In this document: in pieces, positions 34,161-43,123 of the stretch
Numbering within the stretch: the first letter of the stretch is position 1
How the letters are laid out: every line of letters begins with the position of its first letter
DNA from: Candidatus Gastranaerophilales bacterium
GTDB taxonomy: Bacteria > Cyanobacteriota > Vampirovibrionia > Gastranaerophilales > Gastranaerophilaceae
Direction of reading: 5' to 3'
NCBI GenBank assembly: GCA_944326545.1
Contig: CALVEH010000001.1
Span: forward strand, 197,422-261,421
Length of the DNA: 64,000 bases
Position numbers and translations under genes: made by a program
The notes under the pieces: model-generated
The model's input: only the letters and a program-made list of their open reading frames with translations
The model's database searches: none
Told to the model about the DNA's origin: nothing

Positions 34161-34973
34161 TTAATCAGAAGCTATTTTGGATTTTGATTCTATAAATAGG
34201 TTTATGATTTCTATATCATCGTAATCAACATAAGCTGTTTGAAATAGGTTTTTACCGGCTTTTATTGTCAGTTGATTTTGTCCTTGTCTGATTATACTTC
34301 TTGGAACTTTTATTTGTTGGTTATCTCCGTTTAGGTTTAATTCTGCAATCATATTCCCGTTAAAATATATTTGCGGGGCAGTAGCATAAGATGTTGTTAC
34401 TCTTGATTGTCCCATATCTCTGGCCATTTTTGTGTCTATGCCTATTACGGAGCCTATTACAAGATACATATCTCCCTCTTGTGGCAGTGATTTTATATTA
34501 AAGTTTTTTGTATAAAAAGGCCCGATTGCTTTTATTCTGAAATCAGCTGCATTGGCTGAGCTTTCCGAATAGTTGTCATCTCCGATATGATACATATCTT
34601 TGTCTATTATTATGTCGTGAGGAGTGGTTTTTTCTATACCGATAACTAAAGGTTTCCCAGCAGATTGCCCGTCAATTGTCAGAGAAAAAGGTTTGTAACC
34701 CTCTTTTTGAACTGACATAATTGTCGGTGCGTCTATTTTTGCTCCGAGAGAAAATCGGCCCTCGTTATCTGTTCGTGTTCTGTAACCTTTTGATGGAAGG
34801 GATACATCAGCAGAGCTTATAGGGGTTTGGGTTTTAGAGTCAATTACTTGATTGTAATCCCCTGATACACCGTTTTTTTCTACGTTTCCATTGATTGCTG
34901 CAAGACATACCGTAGCACTAAACGATAAAGTTAGTGTAACAGCAATGAGACTTTTTATTTTTTTTGACACCAT
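34161..34973 (-). CDS. exported protein with carboxypeptidase-regulatory-like domain
   Basis: Secreted protein of 270 residues. Signal peptide at 1-26 (LIAVTLTLSFSATVCLAA). The segment VIDSKTQTPISSADVSLPSK, then RTDNEGRFSL, is a CarboxypepD-regulatory / SpaA-like beta-sandwich (about 42-110). The second half, with IYFNGNMIAELNLNGDNQQI and VDYDDIEIINLFIES, is a beta-rich domain that may bind sugars; not recognised further. Probably a periplasmic or outer-surface structural protein. Upstream gap is 84 bases. Confidence 0.72.
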   Translation of the reverse strand: MVSKKIKSLIAVTLTLSFSATVCLAAINGNVEKNGVSGDYNQVIDSKTQTPISSADVSLPSKGYRTRTDNEGRFSLGAKIDAPTIMSVQKEGYKPFSLTIDGQSAGKPLVIGIEKTTPHDIIIDKDMYHIGDDNYSESSANAADFRIKAIGPFYTKNFNIKSLPQEGDMYLVIGSVIGIDTKMARDMGQSRVTTSYATAPQIYFNGNMIAELNLNGDNQQIKVPRSIIRQGQNQLTIKAGKNLFQTAYVDYDDIEIINLFIESKSKIASD

Positions 34974-35057
34974 AACTTCTCCTATTTGTTTTCTTAAATT
35001 TTATTTAAAATTTGAAAACAAACTATGCCATAATCAGGCTAGTATAGGAGAGTTATT

Positions 35058-36362
35058 CTATCTGTTTAGTTTAGGACCTGCAACCGGTTCTTTTTGTGCT
35101 TTGAAAGATAATTTTTCTTTCAATGATTCAACACCTTCAAGACCTGGCTCTACAAATTTTTTGATTATGTATTTGTGTACAAAATGGTCAATCGGTACAG
35201 CAAGCAAGCCCAATGCAATGAAACCGCCTGTTGTTTTTAACAATCCGAGTTTCATGCTTTTTCCTTTGATGTAGCCTCTTAAAGCTGTTCTTGAAATTTC
35301 TAGACGTTTTGCCAGTTTTTCAATAGTTGCTTTGTGTGCAGGGTTTTGCATCATTTGTTTGATTACATTACCTGATTGGTCTGCTTGTCTTACGAGTAAT
35401 CTTCTTTTTTCCACAGTATCGTAAGTTTTAGCGATATCGTGGATTAAATCTTTATGTTCCGCTTCTCCTGAGTTAAGAATCTTTTTCATTATGTAGTCAG
35501 GAGATGATTGAATAAGTTTTTGAGCTCTTTTTTCTGCATTTTTTGAAGCTTTATCGTATAGCTTTATAAGCTCAGGGTTGTCCATTTCTTCAATTTGTTC
35601 TCTTGTAGAAGTTTCAAAGATTGTTTGTTTATCAAAGATTTTCTTTGCTTGTTTTTCCATAAAGCTTATAACGTCGGCTTCGTTAGCTTTGGCAGAAGAT
35701 ATAGGTCTGTTTGAGTGACCGAAAAATCTTACAACTTTTGCAAACCAGCTTTCTGTTTCAAGGTCTGTTCTTGTTGTTTTTAATTCAGGAATTAATTTTT
35801 CATCTATTATTCTCTTTTTAACACGGTCAAAGCCTTTGATGATTGTACCGTCTGCTTCTTGTATATCACCTTTTGCAAAACTGTAGTTATCAAACTCGTT
35901 GAGCAGTTTGTCATACATTTCTTCTTTAGCGGAAGCTGTCATACCAGAACCGTCAAATTTTGTTGTGTAGCCAGCTATATTTTGACCCATTTTAACAGCA
36001 GCTGTAGGTAATATTACACTTGCCAGTGCTTGGAAAGTTGCCTGTTGAACTGCAGCAGTAGAAGATGCTTTTGTATAATCGCCTTCTTTGCCTCGTCTGT
36101 ATTTGTCATAAATGTCAGCACCCAAGTACATTAATGCTGGTACCCATAAAGCCGCTTCTGCTGCTTTACCCCAAACCGGCATTGCTGAAACTGCTGCCCC
36201 AACTTCGTTTGAATACCCAAATGCTCTTAAAGGATATTTAGCAAGCGGGTCATCAGGGTTTTGAATAAGTTCCTTGATTTCCTCTTTTTTAGTTTTTTGT
36301 TTAATAGGTGTCAGTTTTACCTTTGGCATTATCACTGAATATGTGGTGCTGAATTCTGTCAA
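35058..36362 (-). CDS. membrane-associated hypothetical protein of a window-wide family
   Basis: Unassigned protein of 434 residues. Hydrophobic Ala/Gly-rich helices at about 53-76 and 105-128, a long charged helical region, then KGKSMKLGLLKTTGGFIALG (near 375) and a polar C-terminus. The N-terminal section (VPALMYLGADIYDKYRRGKE and TKASSTAAVQQATFQAL) resembles in layout the helix-plus-basic-loop of the 17272 and 43124 proteins. TTG start at 36362 is used because AGAAGGG lies about seven bases before it; an ATG at 36329 has no ribosome site. Function unknown. Confidence 0.65.
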   Translation of the reverse strand: MTEFSTTYSVIMPKVKLTPIKQKTKKEEIKELIQNPDDPLAKYPLRAFGYSNEVGAAVSAMPVWGKAAEAALWVPALMYLGADIYDKYRRGKEGDYTKASSTAAVQQATFQALASVILPTAAVKMGQNIAGYTTKFDGSGMTASAKEEMYDKLLNEFDNYSFAKGDIQEADGTIIKGFDRVKKRIIDEKLIPELKTTRTDLETESWFAKVVRFFGHSNRPISSAKANEADVISFMEKQAKKIFDKQTIFETSTREQIEEMDNPELIKLYDKASKNAEKRAQKLIQSSPDYIMKKILNSGEAEHKDLIHDIAKTYDTVEKRRLLVRQADQSGNVIKQMMQNPAHKATIEKLAKRLEISRTALRGYIKGKSMKLGLLKTTGGFIALGLLAVPIDHFVHKYIIKKFVEPGLEGVESLKEKLSFKAQKEPVAGPKLNR

Positions 36363-36562
36363 TTTTATACCCTTCTAATGTCCACTCTATCTAATTCCGA
36401 CAAATTTGTTTATTATGTTTCGGGAATTTTATCATAGTTTAAAGACTACGTTAAGTAAATAACTTCTGAAAAATTTTTTTTGCCACCTGCAAATATTTTT
36501 TTTATAAAAAATTTACATAAAAACCGTACTATGAATTGATTGAATTATTCTTAAAATTCTAA

Positions 36563-36568
36563 TAAAAT
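36563..36568 (+). promoter_or_regulatory. -10 box for leaderless cyclase gene
   Basis: TAAAAT seven bases before the ATG at 36576, with no Shine-Dalgarno between. Confidence 0.45.
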
Positions 36569-36575
36569 AATTGTT

Positions 36576-38186
36576 ATGGAAAATCTTTCAGATAAAATTA
36601 CTACTCTGCAAAAAAACTTTTATGATTTAAACAGCCTGTTTGAACTCAGTATTATTGCAACACAAGCTGATTCCATAGAAGATTTAATAGAAAAAGTTAC
36701 GGATTTTATTACTCAGGGGTTAAATATTTCTGATGTAAGATTCTTTATTAATCATGAAAGAGTGTATTACATGGTTGCAAACAGCAACAATGATACGCAA
36801 GAGTATTTTCAGTTTGAAAATGATGATGAAGGATTTTGGGAAGTTTTAAACAAAAATGAGTTTATTAAAGTTGCTGATACTTCAGGCAAACCTATATATC
36901 GTTCTTTTTGGGAAAAGTACGATTTAGAAAATCTGAACAGTTGTTATTTTAAACTCTTCCAAAAGGATAACATTCCATACTTTATATGTTCGTTGGGTTC
37001 AAAAGACGGAAACACAGAATATTCTTATGATGATTTACGTTATCTAAACAAAATTTTTAACTACATAGGCCCTATCCTTATAAAATATATTAAACGTAGG
37101 GATCAGGAAAATGACCTGAAAAGGTTGCAAAAATCGCTGCACAATATTTCTATATTGTACAATATTTCTCAGGCGGTTAACTTTATTGACGACTTGAAAC
37201 GTCTGCTAAGAGTTATTTTAAACAAAGCTCTTGAAACAATTGATGCAGAAAAAGGCTCTTTGATGCTTTACAATTTTGCAGAAAACGTATTGCAAACAAA
37301 AGTTGTTTATGGGCTTGCTGACAAAAACCTTGAGACTGAAATCAATAACGGACTTGTTGAATGTTCTAAAATAAAAGTTGGTGAAGGTATTGCAGGTACG
37401 GTTTTTGTTGAAAAGAAATCGATAATTTCTAACCTTGGTCAAAATGACCCCAGATTTATAGACAACGGGCATGAGCTGAATGTTAATTCTCTGCTTTGTG
37501 TTCCTCTTATATCTAAGGGTGAACCTATCGGGGTTATAAATATTACTAACAAGCTAAATGGCAAATTGTTTAACAAACAAGATTTAGAGTTTATTGAGGC
37601 ACTAGCCAATCAGGCTGCTATTGCTATTGATAACGCAAAACTCTATGAGCTTGCAACAAAAGATGGTTTGACAAAGCTTTATATTTACAGACATTTCTAT
37701 ACTCTTTTAGAAAACGAAATCAAACGTTCTTCAAGATATAACCATGAAATGACTCTGTTAATGATGGATATTGATAACTTTAAGCAAGTTAACGATACCT
37801 ATGGCCACCCTGTAGGCGATCAGGTTTTAAGAGAAATTGCAAATTGCATACAACAAACAGTGCGAAAAATTGATATTGCGTCAAGATACGGTGGTGAAGA
37901 GTTTACGGTTATTTTGCCGGAAACTAATATCAAAGATGCACAAATTATTGCAGAAAGAATACGCAAAAATATAAGCAAGATTAAAATTAATGTCAAAGAT
38001 GATATTTGCATATGCCCTACAGTTAGTATCGGTATGAGTGAATATCCTTCTTGTGCTCTTGATGAGCAAACTCTCATTGAATTAGCTGACGTTGCTTTGT
38101 ATAACGCTAAAAATAATGGCAAAAACTGTGTATGCGAATACAGCCCTAACAATGGTTGTACGTTATTACCAAAAAGTGAAGATTAG
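36576..38186 (+). CDS. GAF-GGDEF diguanylate cyclase
   Basis: Makes cyclic di-GMP from two GTP. 536 residues. An N-terminal GAF-like domain (about 20-170), a linker coiled coil, a second GAF domain (about 195-350, with ETIDAEKGSLMLYN and EGIAGTVFVEKKSII) and a C-terminal GGDEF domain. The active site is GGEEF at 439-443 (RYGGEEFTVILPE), and RKID five residues before it is an intact inhibitory I-site, so product feedback is expected. DGLTKLYIYRHF starts the catalytic domain. No membrane segment. Signal sensed by the GAF domains is unknown. With flagellar genes nearby in the genome, a role in motility is plausible. Confidence 0.92.
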   Translation: MENLSDKITTLQKNFYDLNSLFELSIIATQADSIEDLIEKVTDFITQGLNISDVRFFINHERVYYMVANSNNDTQEYFQFENDDEGFWEVLNKNEFIKVADTSGKPIYRSFWEKYDLENLNSCYFKLFQKDNIPYFICSLGSKDGNTEYSYDDLRYLNKIFNYIGPILIKYIKRRDQENDLKRLQKSLHNISILYNISQAVNFIDDLKRLLRVILNKALETIDAEKGSLMLYNFAENVLQTKVVYGLADKNLETEINNGLVECSKIKVGEGIAGTVFVEKKSIISNLGQNDPRFIDNGHELNVNSLLCVPLISKGEPIGVINITNKLNGKLFNKQDLEFIEALANQAAIAIDNAKLYELATKDGLTKLYIYRHFYTLLENEIKRSSRYNHEMTLLMMDIDNFKQVNDTYGHPVGDQVLREIANCIQQTVRKIDIASRYGGEEFTVILPETNIKDAQIIAERIRKNISKIKINVKDDICICPTVSIGMSEYPSCALDEQTLIELADVALYNAKNNGKNCVCEYSPNNGCTLLPKSED

Positions 38187-38193
38187 AGAACTT

Positions 38194-38718
38194 TTAGTCA
38201 GGATATCCTGATGCTAATATAGTCAAAACTTGAGCAGGCTTTTTTAGGTTTAATACTTCTGCAAATTCTTTGTGGGCGCTCAATTGAGGCATAAGTTCAA
38301 GTAATTCGAGTCCGTGAACTTTTGCGCTTGTTTGCATTGCTTTTACCATATCGTTGATATTTACGGAAAATGGTGTTTTTTGTGTTATTGCAAAAACAAC
38401 TGGTGCTTTGATGAAAAATTTTGCATAGTGGTTGTATGCATTTAGTTTTGCTCTGTCTATGTCATTGTTTGATTGACCGTAAAGCCTTTGGAACATACTT
38501 TCTGAAGCTTGTTCCATACGAGTTTTTAATTTTTCATCGTAAATTACAATAAATTCGATTCTGTTTGTAAATTCAGGGGGAAGATGATTCTTGCCCGATT
38601 CGGCAATTTTGGTTATAGCCTCAACGGGGGGTATTTTCTTTTTAAATTTTCTGATACTTTTACTTGTGCTAAGTAAATTTGCAAAATTTTTTGCAGGGGC
38701 TTGCGCTGCTGCACACAT
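38194..38718 (-). CDS. nitroreductase-like protein
   Basis: Protein of 174 residues. SIRKFKKKIPPVEAITKIAE and LPPEFTNRIEFIVIYDE match the opening FMN-binding blocks of nitroreductase-fold proteins, and AMQTSAKVHGLELLEL with VLTILASGYP match the last two. The fold is thus likely, but it is short and not all FMN contacts can be seen. Substrate unknown. The ATG at 38718 is used because GGAGTT lies about nine bases before it; a TTG at 38733 is rejected. It is convergent with the cyclase gene. Confidence 0.65.
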   Translation of the reverse strand: MCAAAQAPAKNFANLLSTSKSIRKFKKKIPPVEAITKIAESGKNHLPPEFTNRIEFIVIYDEKLKTRMEQASESMFQRLYGQSNNDIDRAKLNAYNHYAKFFIKAPVVFAITQKTPFSVNINDMVKAMQTSAKVHGLELLELMPQLSAHKEFAEVLNLKKPAQVLTILASGYPD

Positions 38719-38745
38719 AATAATTAACTCCAATATGTGACACTT

Positions 38746-39471
38746 ATGATTAATACATCCAGTAAACTACTTGTTATATTTATAGTACTTTTTTTGCTTT
38801 TTGTAAAGAGTGTAGGTGTGAAATCCGCTCCTTACGAGGCTTCTGCGGAAAAAGACAACGCTGAAGAATTTGTTCTTTTTATTGTTGATTTTTCTAACAG
38901 TATGAGCGAAAAACTCCATGGCACAAGTAAAATCAATATGGTTTTAGATACTATGCAAGAAATCATACCTAAATTGCCGGAAGAAAAAAGGGTCGGCCTT
39001 AGAGTATACGGGCATAAGGGTGGTTTTGTGTTGCCAAACGCAGCTTGCAAAGCAAGTTCTTTAATTGTACCTATGACAAAAAATAGTGGTGCAGCCATAC
39101 AAAGCGCATTGTTTAATCTCAAACCCACAGGTTGGACGCCTATTACGTATTCTTTAAAACAGGCCGTTAATTCAGATTTTGCAGGTGTAACAGGCAAGAA
39201 AAGAATAATTCTGCTTTCTGACGGTGGAGAAAATTGTGACGAGAGCCCTTGTGATTATGTAATGGAGCTTACAAAAACTCGTCAGGATATATTTATTGAT
39301 GTTATTGCTTTTAATATTTATGATACGGAAGCTAATAACCAACTAAAATGTACAGCGCTTGTTACAAACGGAAAGTTCTACAGCGCAAATACGTCTGCAG
39401 AACTTTTACATAGTCTTCAAAGCTCGTTTGGTGCGAGAAAAGAAGTACAGGGGAAAGTTATATTACATTAG
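38746..39471 (+). CDS. exported von Willebrand factor A domain protein
   Basis: Protein of about 241 residues. A signal peptide or anchor (KLLVIFIVLFLLFVKSVGVK) is followed by a VWA domain. The MIDAS metal site is seen as DFSNSMS near 48, then the Thr in GWTPI, and DGGENC further on, so divalent-ion-dependent binding is likely intact. Such proteins act at the cell surface or in periplasm as binding modules. The start is uncertain: GTG at 38737 is also in frame, and neither has a clear ribosome site. It overlaps the 3' end of the exchanger gene by four bases. Confidence 0.72.
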   Translation: MINTSSKLLVIFIVLFLLFVKSVGVKSAPYEASAEKDNAEEFVLFIVDFSNSMSEKLHGTSKINMVLDTMQEIIPKLPEEKRVGLRVYGHKGGFVLPNAACKASSLIVPMTKNSGAAIQSALFNLKPTGWTPITYSLKQAVNSDFAGVTGKKRIILLSDGGENCDESPCDYVMELTKTRQDIFIDVIAFNIYDTEANNQLKCTALVTNGKFYSANTSAELLHSLQSSFGARKEVQGKVILH

Positions 39472-40496
39472 ATTACTTTCCAAAAAATGTAGATTAAATA
39501 TATTAAATAAAATGCACCGCAAGTTATTAATATATGTGGGCTGAATGCTTTGTCTCTATATAGGTTTATAAAAAGTATTATTGTTGATAGGTAAACAAGA
39601 ACTATATTTATTACTGATTCCATACCAAACACCCAAGGTGTTAAAAGTATCCCTATTGCTGTTGGAATACAGCTTTGAAAAACCATAGCTCCTGTGATAT
39701 TTCCAAGAGCAAGAGTATCTTTGCTTTGACTTACCCACAAAACACTGTTGAATTTTTCAGGAAGCTCTGTTGCAATAGGTGCAAGTATCAAGCTTAAAAC
39801 AAGCGGATTAATGCTGAAAAGTTTTGCAAAGAATTGGATTTGTCCGACAAACATATGGGCAAATACAATTAATGCAGCTATAGAAACAATAATTTGCAAC
39901 CAAACAACGAGTTTATTGTATTTTTTGAGGAACCTTGTAAATAGTAATTCATCAAGCTCTTCGCCTTCCATTCCTTCACAGTGAGCACAGTTAAGTGTTC
40001 TGAAAACGTAAAGTAAATAATAAGCAAAAAGAGCAACAGCACAAAATACTTTACCCCATTTGAACGGAATAAAGCCTGCAGCAATAGCAATTGTGTAGCT
40101 TATAAAGAAGAATTTTAAATCTCTAAACATTACCTCATAATGAGCATTCATTGCGTGTTCACGTTTTTTAAGCTTCCAAAAAAATAGAACAGCCAAACCT
40201 GTCACAAACATTGCAAGTGTTGAAAGCAAAAACGGTGCACCGAGAATAGCGCCGATACCGATTTCTTTGCCAACGTGTACATCTGTATGAGCAAGGTATG
40301 CACCTAAAATTGCAACAAGTGGTACTATTGTTTCGGGTAATGCTGTACCTACTGCTGCAAGGATACTGCCAACTGCCCCTTCGTTCAGTTTGTAAAGTTT
40401 ACCCATGTGTTCTACTGCATTAGTGAATACTACACAGCAGCCTACGATTAAAAATAGATTTACAATAGTAAGTATTGCGTGAATTATTGCTTCCAT
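39468..40496 (-). CDS. Na+/Ca2+ exchanger family (CaCA) transporter
   Basis: Inner-membrane cation exchanger of 342 residues with about ten hydrophobic helices in two repeats. The alpha-1 repeat is in GSILAAVGTALPETIVPLVA and the alpha-2 repeat in APIATELPEKFNSVLWVSQS; each holds the acidic residue (E) that binds Ca2+, in GTALPE and ATELPE. The helices after the second repeat (NITGAMVFQSCIPTAIGI) are typical. It probably extrudes Ca2+ against Na+ or H+; ion preference is not decidable. AGGA ribosome site is six bases before the ATG. Confidence 0.85.
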   Translation of the reverse strand: MEAIIHAILTIVNLFLIVGCCVVFTNAVEHMGKLYKLNEGAVGSILAAVGTALPETIVPLVAILGAYLAHTDVHVGKEIGIGAILGAPFLLSTLAMFVTGLAVLFFWKLKKREHAMNAHYEVMFRDLKFFFISYTIAIAAGFIPFKWGKVFCAVALFAYYLLYVFRTLNCAHCEGMEGEELDELLFTRFLKKYNKLVVWLQIIVSIAALIVFAHMFVGQIQFFAKLFSINPLVLSLILAPIATELPEKFNSVLWVSQSKDTLALGNITGAMVFQSCIPTAIGILLTPWVFGMESVINIVLVYLSTIILFINLYRDKAFSPHILITCGAFYLIYLIYIFWKVI

Positions 40497-40529
40497 ATCT
40501 TTTCCTATTTATATTTACAAGTTTTATAT

Positions 40530-40535
40530 TATAAT
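40530..40535 (+). promoter_or_regulatory. -10 box for leaderless nrnA-like gene
   Basis: Perfect TATAAT with six bases to the ATG at 40542 and no Shine-Dalgarno between. Confidence 0.55.
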
Positions 40536-40541
40536 AATCTT

Positions 40542-41513
40542 ATGGATTTCAAATCATTTAAAGACACGATACAAGCTGCAAAAAGAATAGTTATTATCTC
40601 GCACGTTAACCCTGACGGTGATACGCTTGGCTCAATGAGTGCTTTGTATCAGGTTATATTAAACAATTTTGACCATACCAAAGATTCTGTAGATATGGTC
40701 TATAACGGTATTATTCCTGAGATTTATAAATTTATTCCATTCTTAGACGAAGCTAAAAAGCCTGAACAGGTTAAAAATAATTTGTACGATCTTGCAATAG
40801 CTGTGGATATAGCGGCAAAAGATAGAATGGGTGATTCTTTGCCCGTGTATGAACGTACTGAAACAAAGATGAATATTGACCACCACAAAACTAATAACAA
40901 TTATGGAACTGTTAATTTTGTGCGTGGAGATGCTTGTTCGTGCGGTGAAGTGTTGTTTGATATATTTAAAGCACTTGATCTAAATATTGATAAAAAAACA
41001 GCGTGGGGTTTATATGCAGCGTTGCTGACTGATACTGGCGGCTTTAGATACGATAATACAAATGCTGATACGCTTTTAAAATCGGCAGAACTTATCAAGC
41101 TTGGTGCGGAACCTGCTAAGATAGCTCGTTTTTGTTATGAGTCAAAGCCTCGCAATATGGTTCTTTTGCACGCACATTGTATGATTAATGCTGATTTTAC
41201 CGATAATAACAGGATTGCAGGCGTTTGTATTTCTAACAAGGATATGGAAAAATTTCACGCTTCAAATGATTATACGGAAGGCCTTGTTGAAGAGTTAAGA
41301 AGAATTGGAACAACAGAGGTCTCTTATGTTGCAAAAGAAGTCGATGAAAACACAACTAAAGTAAGTCTTAGAAGTAAGACAATAGATGTTAGTAAGGTCG
41401 CGCAGGTTTTTAACGGCGGCGGTCACACTTTTGCGGCAGGTTGCACTATAAGAAAACCTCTTAAAATAGCAAAAGACAAAATTTTGGAAGAGATTAGGAA
41501 AGCACTGGGTTAA
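40542..41513 (+). CDS. nrnA: DHH-family phosphoesterase, NrnA-like
   Basis: 323 residues. IISHVNPDGDTLGSMSAL is the first DHH motif and NIDHHKTNNNYG the DHH box; TDTGGFRYDNTNADTLL is motif III. The C-terminal DHHA1 domain carries FNGGGHTFAAGCTI. NrnA-type enzymes degrade short oligoribonucleotides and 3'-phosphoadenosine phosphate in the cytoplasm. TATAAT lies six bases before the ATG, suggesting a leaderless message. Together with YihY-like and HAD genes it forms a run with very small gaps. Confidence 0.9.
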   Translation: MDFKSFKDTIQAAKRIVIISHVNPDGDTLGSMSALYQVILNNFDHTKDSVDMVYNGIIPEIYKFIPFLDEAKKPEQVKNNLYDLAIAVDIAAKDRMGDSLPVYERTETKMNIDHHKTNNNYGTVNFVRGDACSCGEVLFDIFKALDLNIDKKTAWGLYAALLTDTGGFRYDNTNADTLLKSAELIKLGAEPAKIARFCYESKPRNMVLLHAHCMINADFTDNNRIAGVCISNKDMEKFHASNDYTEGLVEELRRIGTTEVSYVAKEVDENTTKVSLRSKTIDVSKVAQVFNGGGHTFAAGCTIRKPLKIAKDKILEEIRKALG

Positions 41514-41517
41514 TAAG

Positions 41518-42378
41518 ATGAGCTTTGGCGAAAAGGCATTTAACTATCTTAAAAATTTAATTAACCGTATTATCATTGACGATTTTATGGGGATGGCTGC
41601 AGAGATGGGATTTTGGTTTGCCATTGGAATATTCCCTTTTATGCTGTTTATGATGTCTTTTTTTACACTGCTTGGAAAAAAGTCACAGTTTATGCCGATT
41701 ATACACTTTCTTGACAGTGTAGCTCCAACAGATTCTGTAAATTTAATCAAAGAAGTTTTAAATGAAGTATTGATTTTTCAACATGGTGGGATTGTTGCTG
41801 TATTCGGTTTTGTTATAACCGTGTTTTTATCTTCAAATGCAATTTTTTGTATTATAAAAGGTATGAATAGGGCCTTGGGGATAGATGAACACAGGAATTT
41901 ACTTGTCACAAGAACAATATCTATACTTATGGTTTTTGTAAATATCTTTTTTATGTTTTTGATTGTAAATATGGTTATTTTTGGTAAAGTATTTTTGCAG
42001 TTTGCGTTGAACTTTATCAACCTTTCATCTTTGTTTATTACGTTATTTATGATTGGTCGATGGTTTGTTGCTTTTCTTGCATTATATCTTACCGCATATT
42101 TAAATTACTTTTTGCTTCCTGCTTGGCAGGGGTCTGACAAGTTAAAAAGTAAGGCTGCGTTACCCGGAACATTGTTTTTCTGCTTTTGCTGGATGTTTGG
42201 ATCTTGGTGTTTTTCTGTGTACATCAATAACTTGCATACATATAACAGGGTTTACGGGTCAATCGGTGCTTTTGTAATGCTTATGGTATGGCTTTATTAT
42301 TCGTCTTTGATGCTTCTTGTCGGTGGAGAAATCAATTCTCAGGCTTATCGTAAATTGACAGAAAAAGGACATAAATAA
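41518..42378 (+). CDS. YihY/BrkB family membrane protein
   Basis: Inner-membrane protein of 286 residues with six hydrophobic segments. EMGFWFAIGIFPFMLFMMSF opens the first helices, YLLPAWQGSDK-like NYFLLPAWQGS lies near 200, and YGSIGAFVMLMVWLYYSSLM then GGEINSQAYRKL close the protein. This matches the YihY/BrkB family, whose transported or bound substrate is unsettled. Starts four bases after the nrnA stop. Confidence 0.85.
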   Translation: MSFGEKAFNYLKNLINRIIIDDFMGMAAEMGFWFAIGIFPFMLFMMSFFTLLGKKSQFMPIIHFLDSVAPTDSVNLIKEVLNEVLIFQHGGIVAVFGFVITVFLSSNAIFCIIKGMNRALGIDEHRNLLVTRTISILMVFVNIFFMFLIVNMVIFGKVFLQFALNFINLSSLFITLFMIGRWFVAFLALYLTAYLNYFLLPAWQGSDKLKSKAALPGTLFFCFCWMFGSWCFSVYINNLHTYNRVYGSIGAFVMLMVWLYYSSLMLLVGGEINSQAYRKLTEKGHK

Positions 42379-42379
42379 A

Positions 42380-43054
42380 ATGATTGAGAGTGATTGTTCA
42401 AAGTCTGTTATTTTTGATTTGGACGGTACATTACTTTATACGTTGGAAAATTTGCATGAAAGTACAAATTTTGCGCTTAAACATTTTGGTTACGCAGAAC
42501 GCTCGTTAACGGAAATAAGAAGCTTTGTAGGTAATGGCGTACAAAAGTTGATTGAAAGGGCGATTCCTGACGGATTGGAAAACCCAAATTTTGAAAGTTG
42601 TTTCAATCTTTTTAAAGAGCATTATTCTAAAACAATGTATGAAAAAACTCGTCCTTATGACGGTGTGTTGGGTTTGCTTGATGACTTGCAAAAACGAGGT
42701 ATAAAATGTGCTGTTGTTTCAAACAAGTATGATACAGCAGTAAAGGAACTCTGTGCAAAATATTTTGGGGACAAAATAAAGATAGCAGTGGGAGAAAGTT
42801 CTGGTGTGCGTAAAAAACCTGCGCCTGATAGTGTATTTGCTGTAATAAAACAGCTCGGTTGCGAGGGACGTTGTATTTATGTTGGTGATTCTGAAGTTGA
42901 TTTAGAAACAGCAAAAAATGCAAATATCCCTTGTATAAGCGTAAGTTGGGGGTATAAAGACAGAGAGTTTCTTGTTTCTCACGGAGCAGAAAAGATTGCA
43001 GATACTATTCAAGAGCTTGAAAAATATATTAAAGAATTTTTTGACAAATTGTAA
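42380..43054 (+). CDS. HAD-superfamily phosphatase (phosphoglycolate phosphatase-like)
   Basis: Haloacid dehalogenase-fold phosphatase of 224 residues. Motif I VIFDLDGTLL (nucleophile Asp), cap helices with SFVGNGVQKLIERA, motif II CAVVSNK, motif III Lys in KKPAPDSV and motif IV YVGDSEVDLETAKNA. The Gph-like layout suggests a phosphoglycolate or sugar-phosphate substrate, but HAD family specificity cannot be read from sequence. One base separates it from the YihY stop. Confidence 0.87.
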   Translation: MIESDCSKSVIFDLDGTLLYTLENLHESTNFALKHFGYAERSLTEIRSFVGNGVQKLIERAIPDGLENPNFESCFNLFKEHYSKTMYEKTRPYDGVLGLLDDLQKRGIKCAVVSNKYDTAVKELCAKYFGDKIKIAVGESSGVRKKPAPDSVFAVIKQLGCEGRCIYVGDSEVDLETAKNANIPCISVSWGYKDREFLVSHGAEKIADTIQELEKYIKEFFDKL

Positions 43055-43123
43055 AAATAATTTATTAAAAACAGCAAAAAAGTTTGTGTTTGGTTATTAT
43101 TGCAAATAAAAGAGGGAAAGAAT

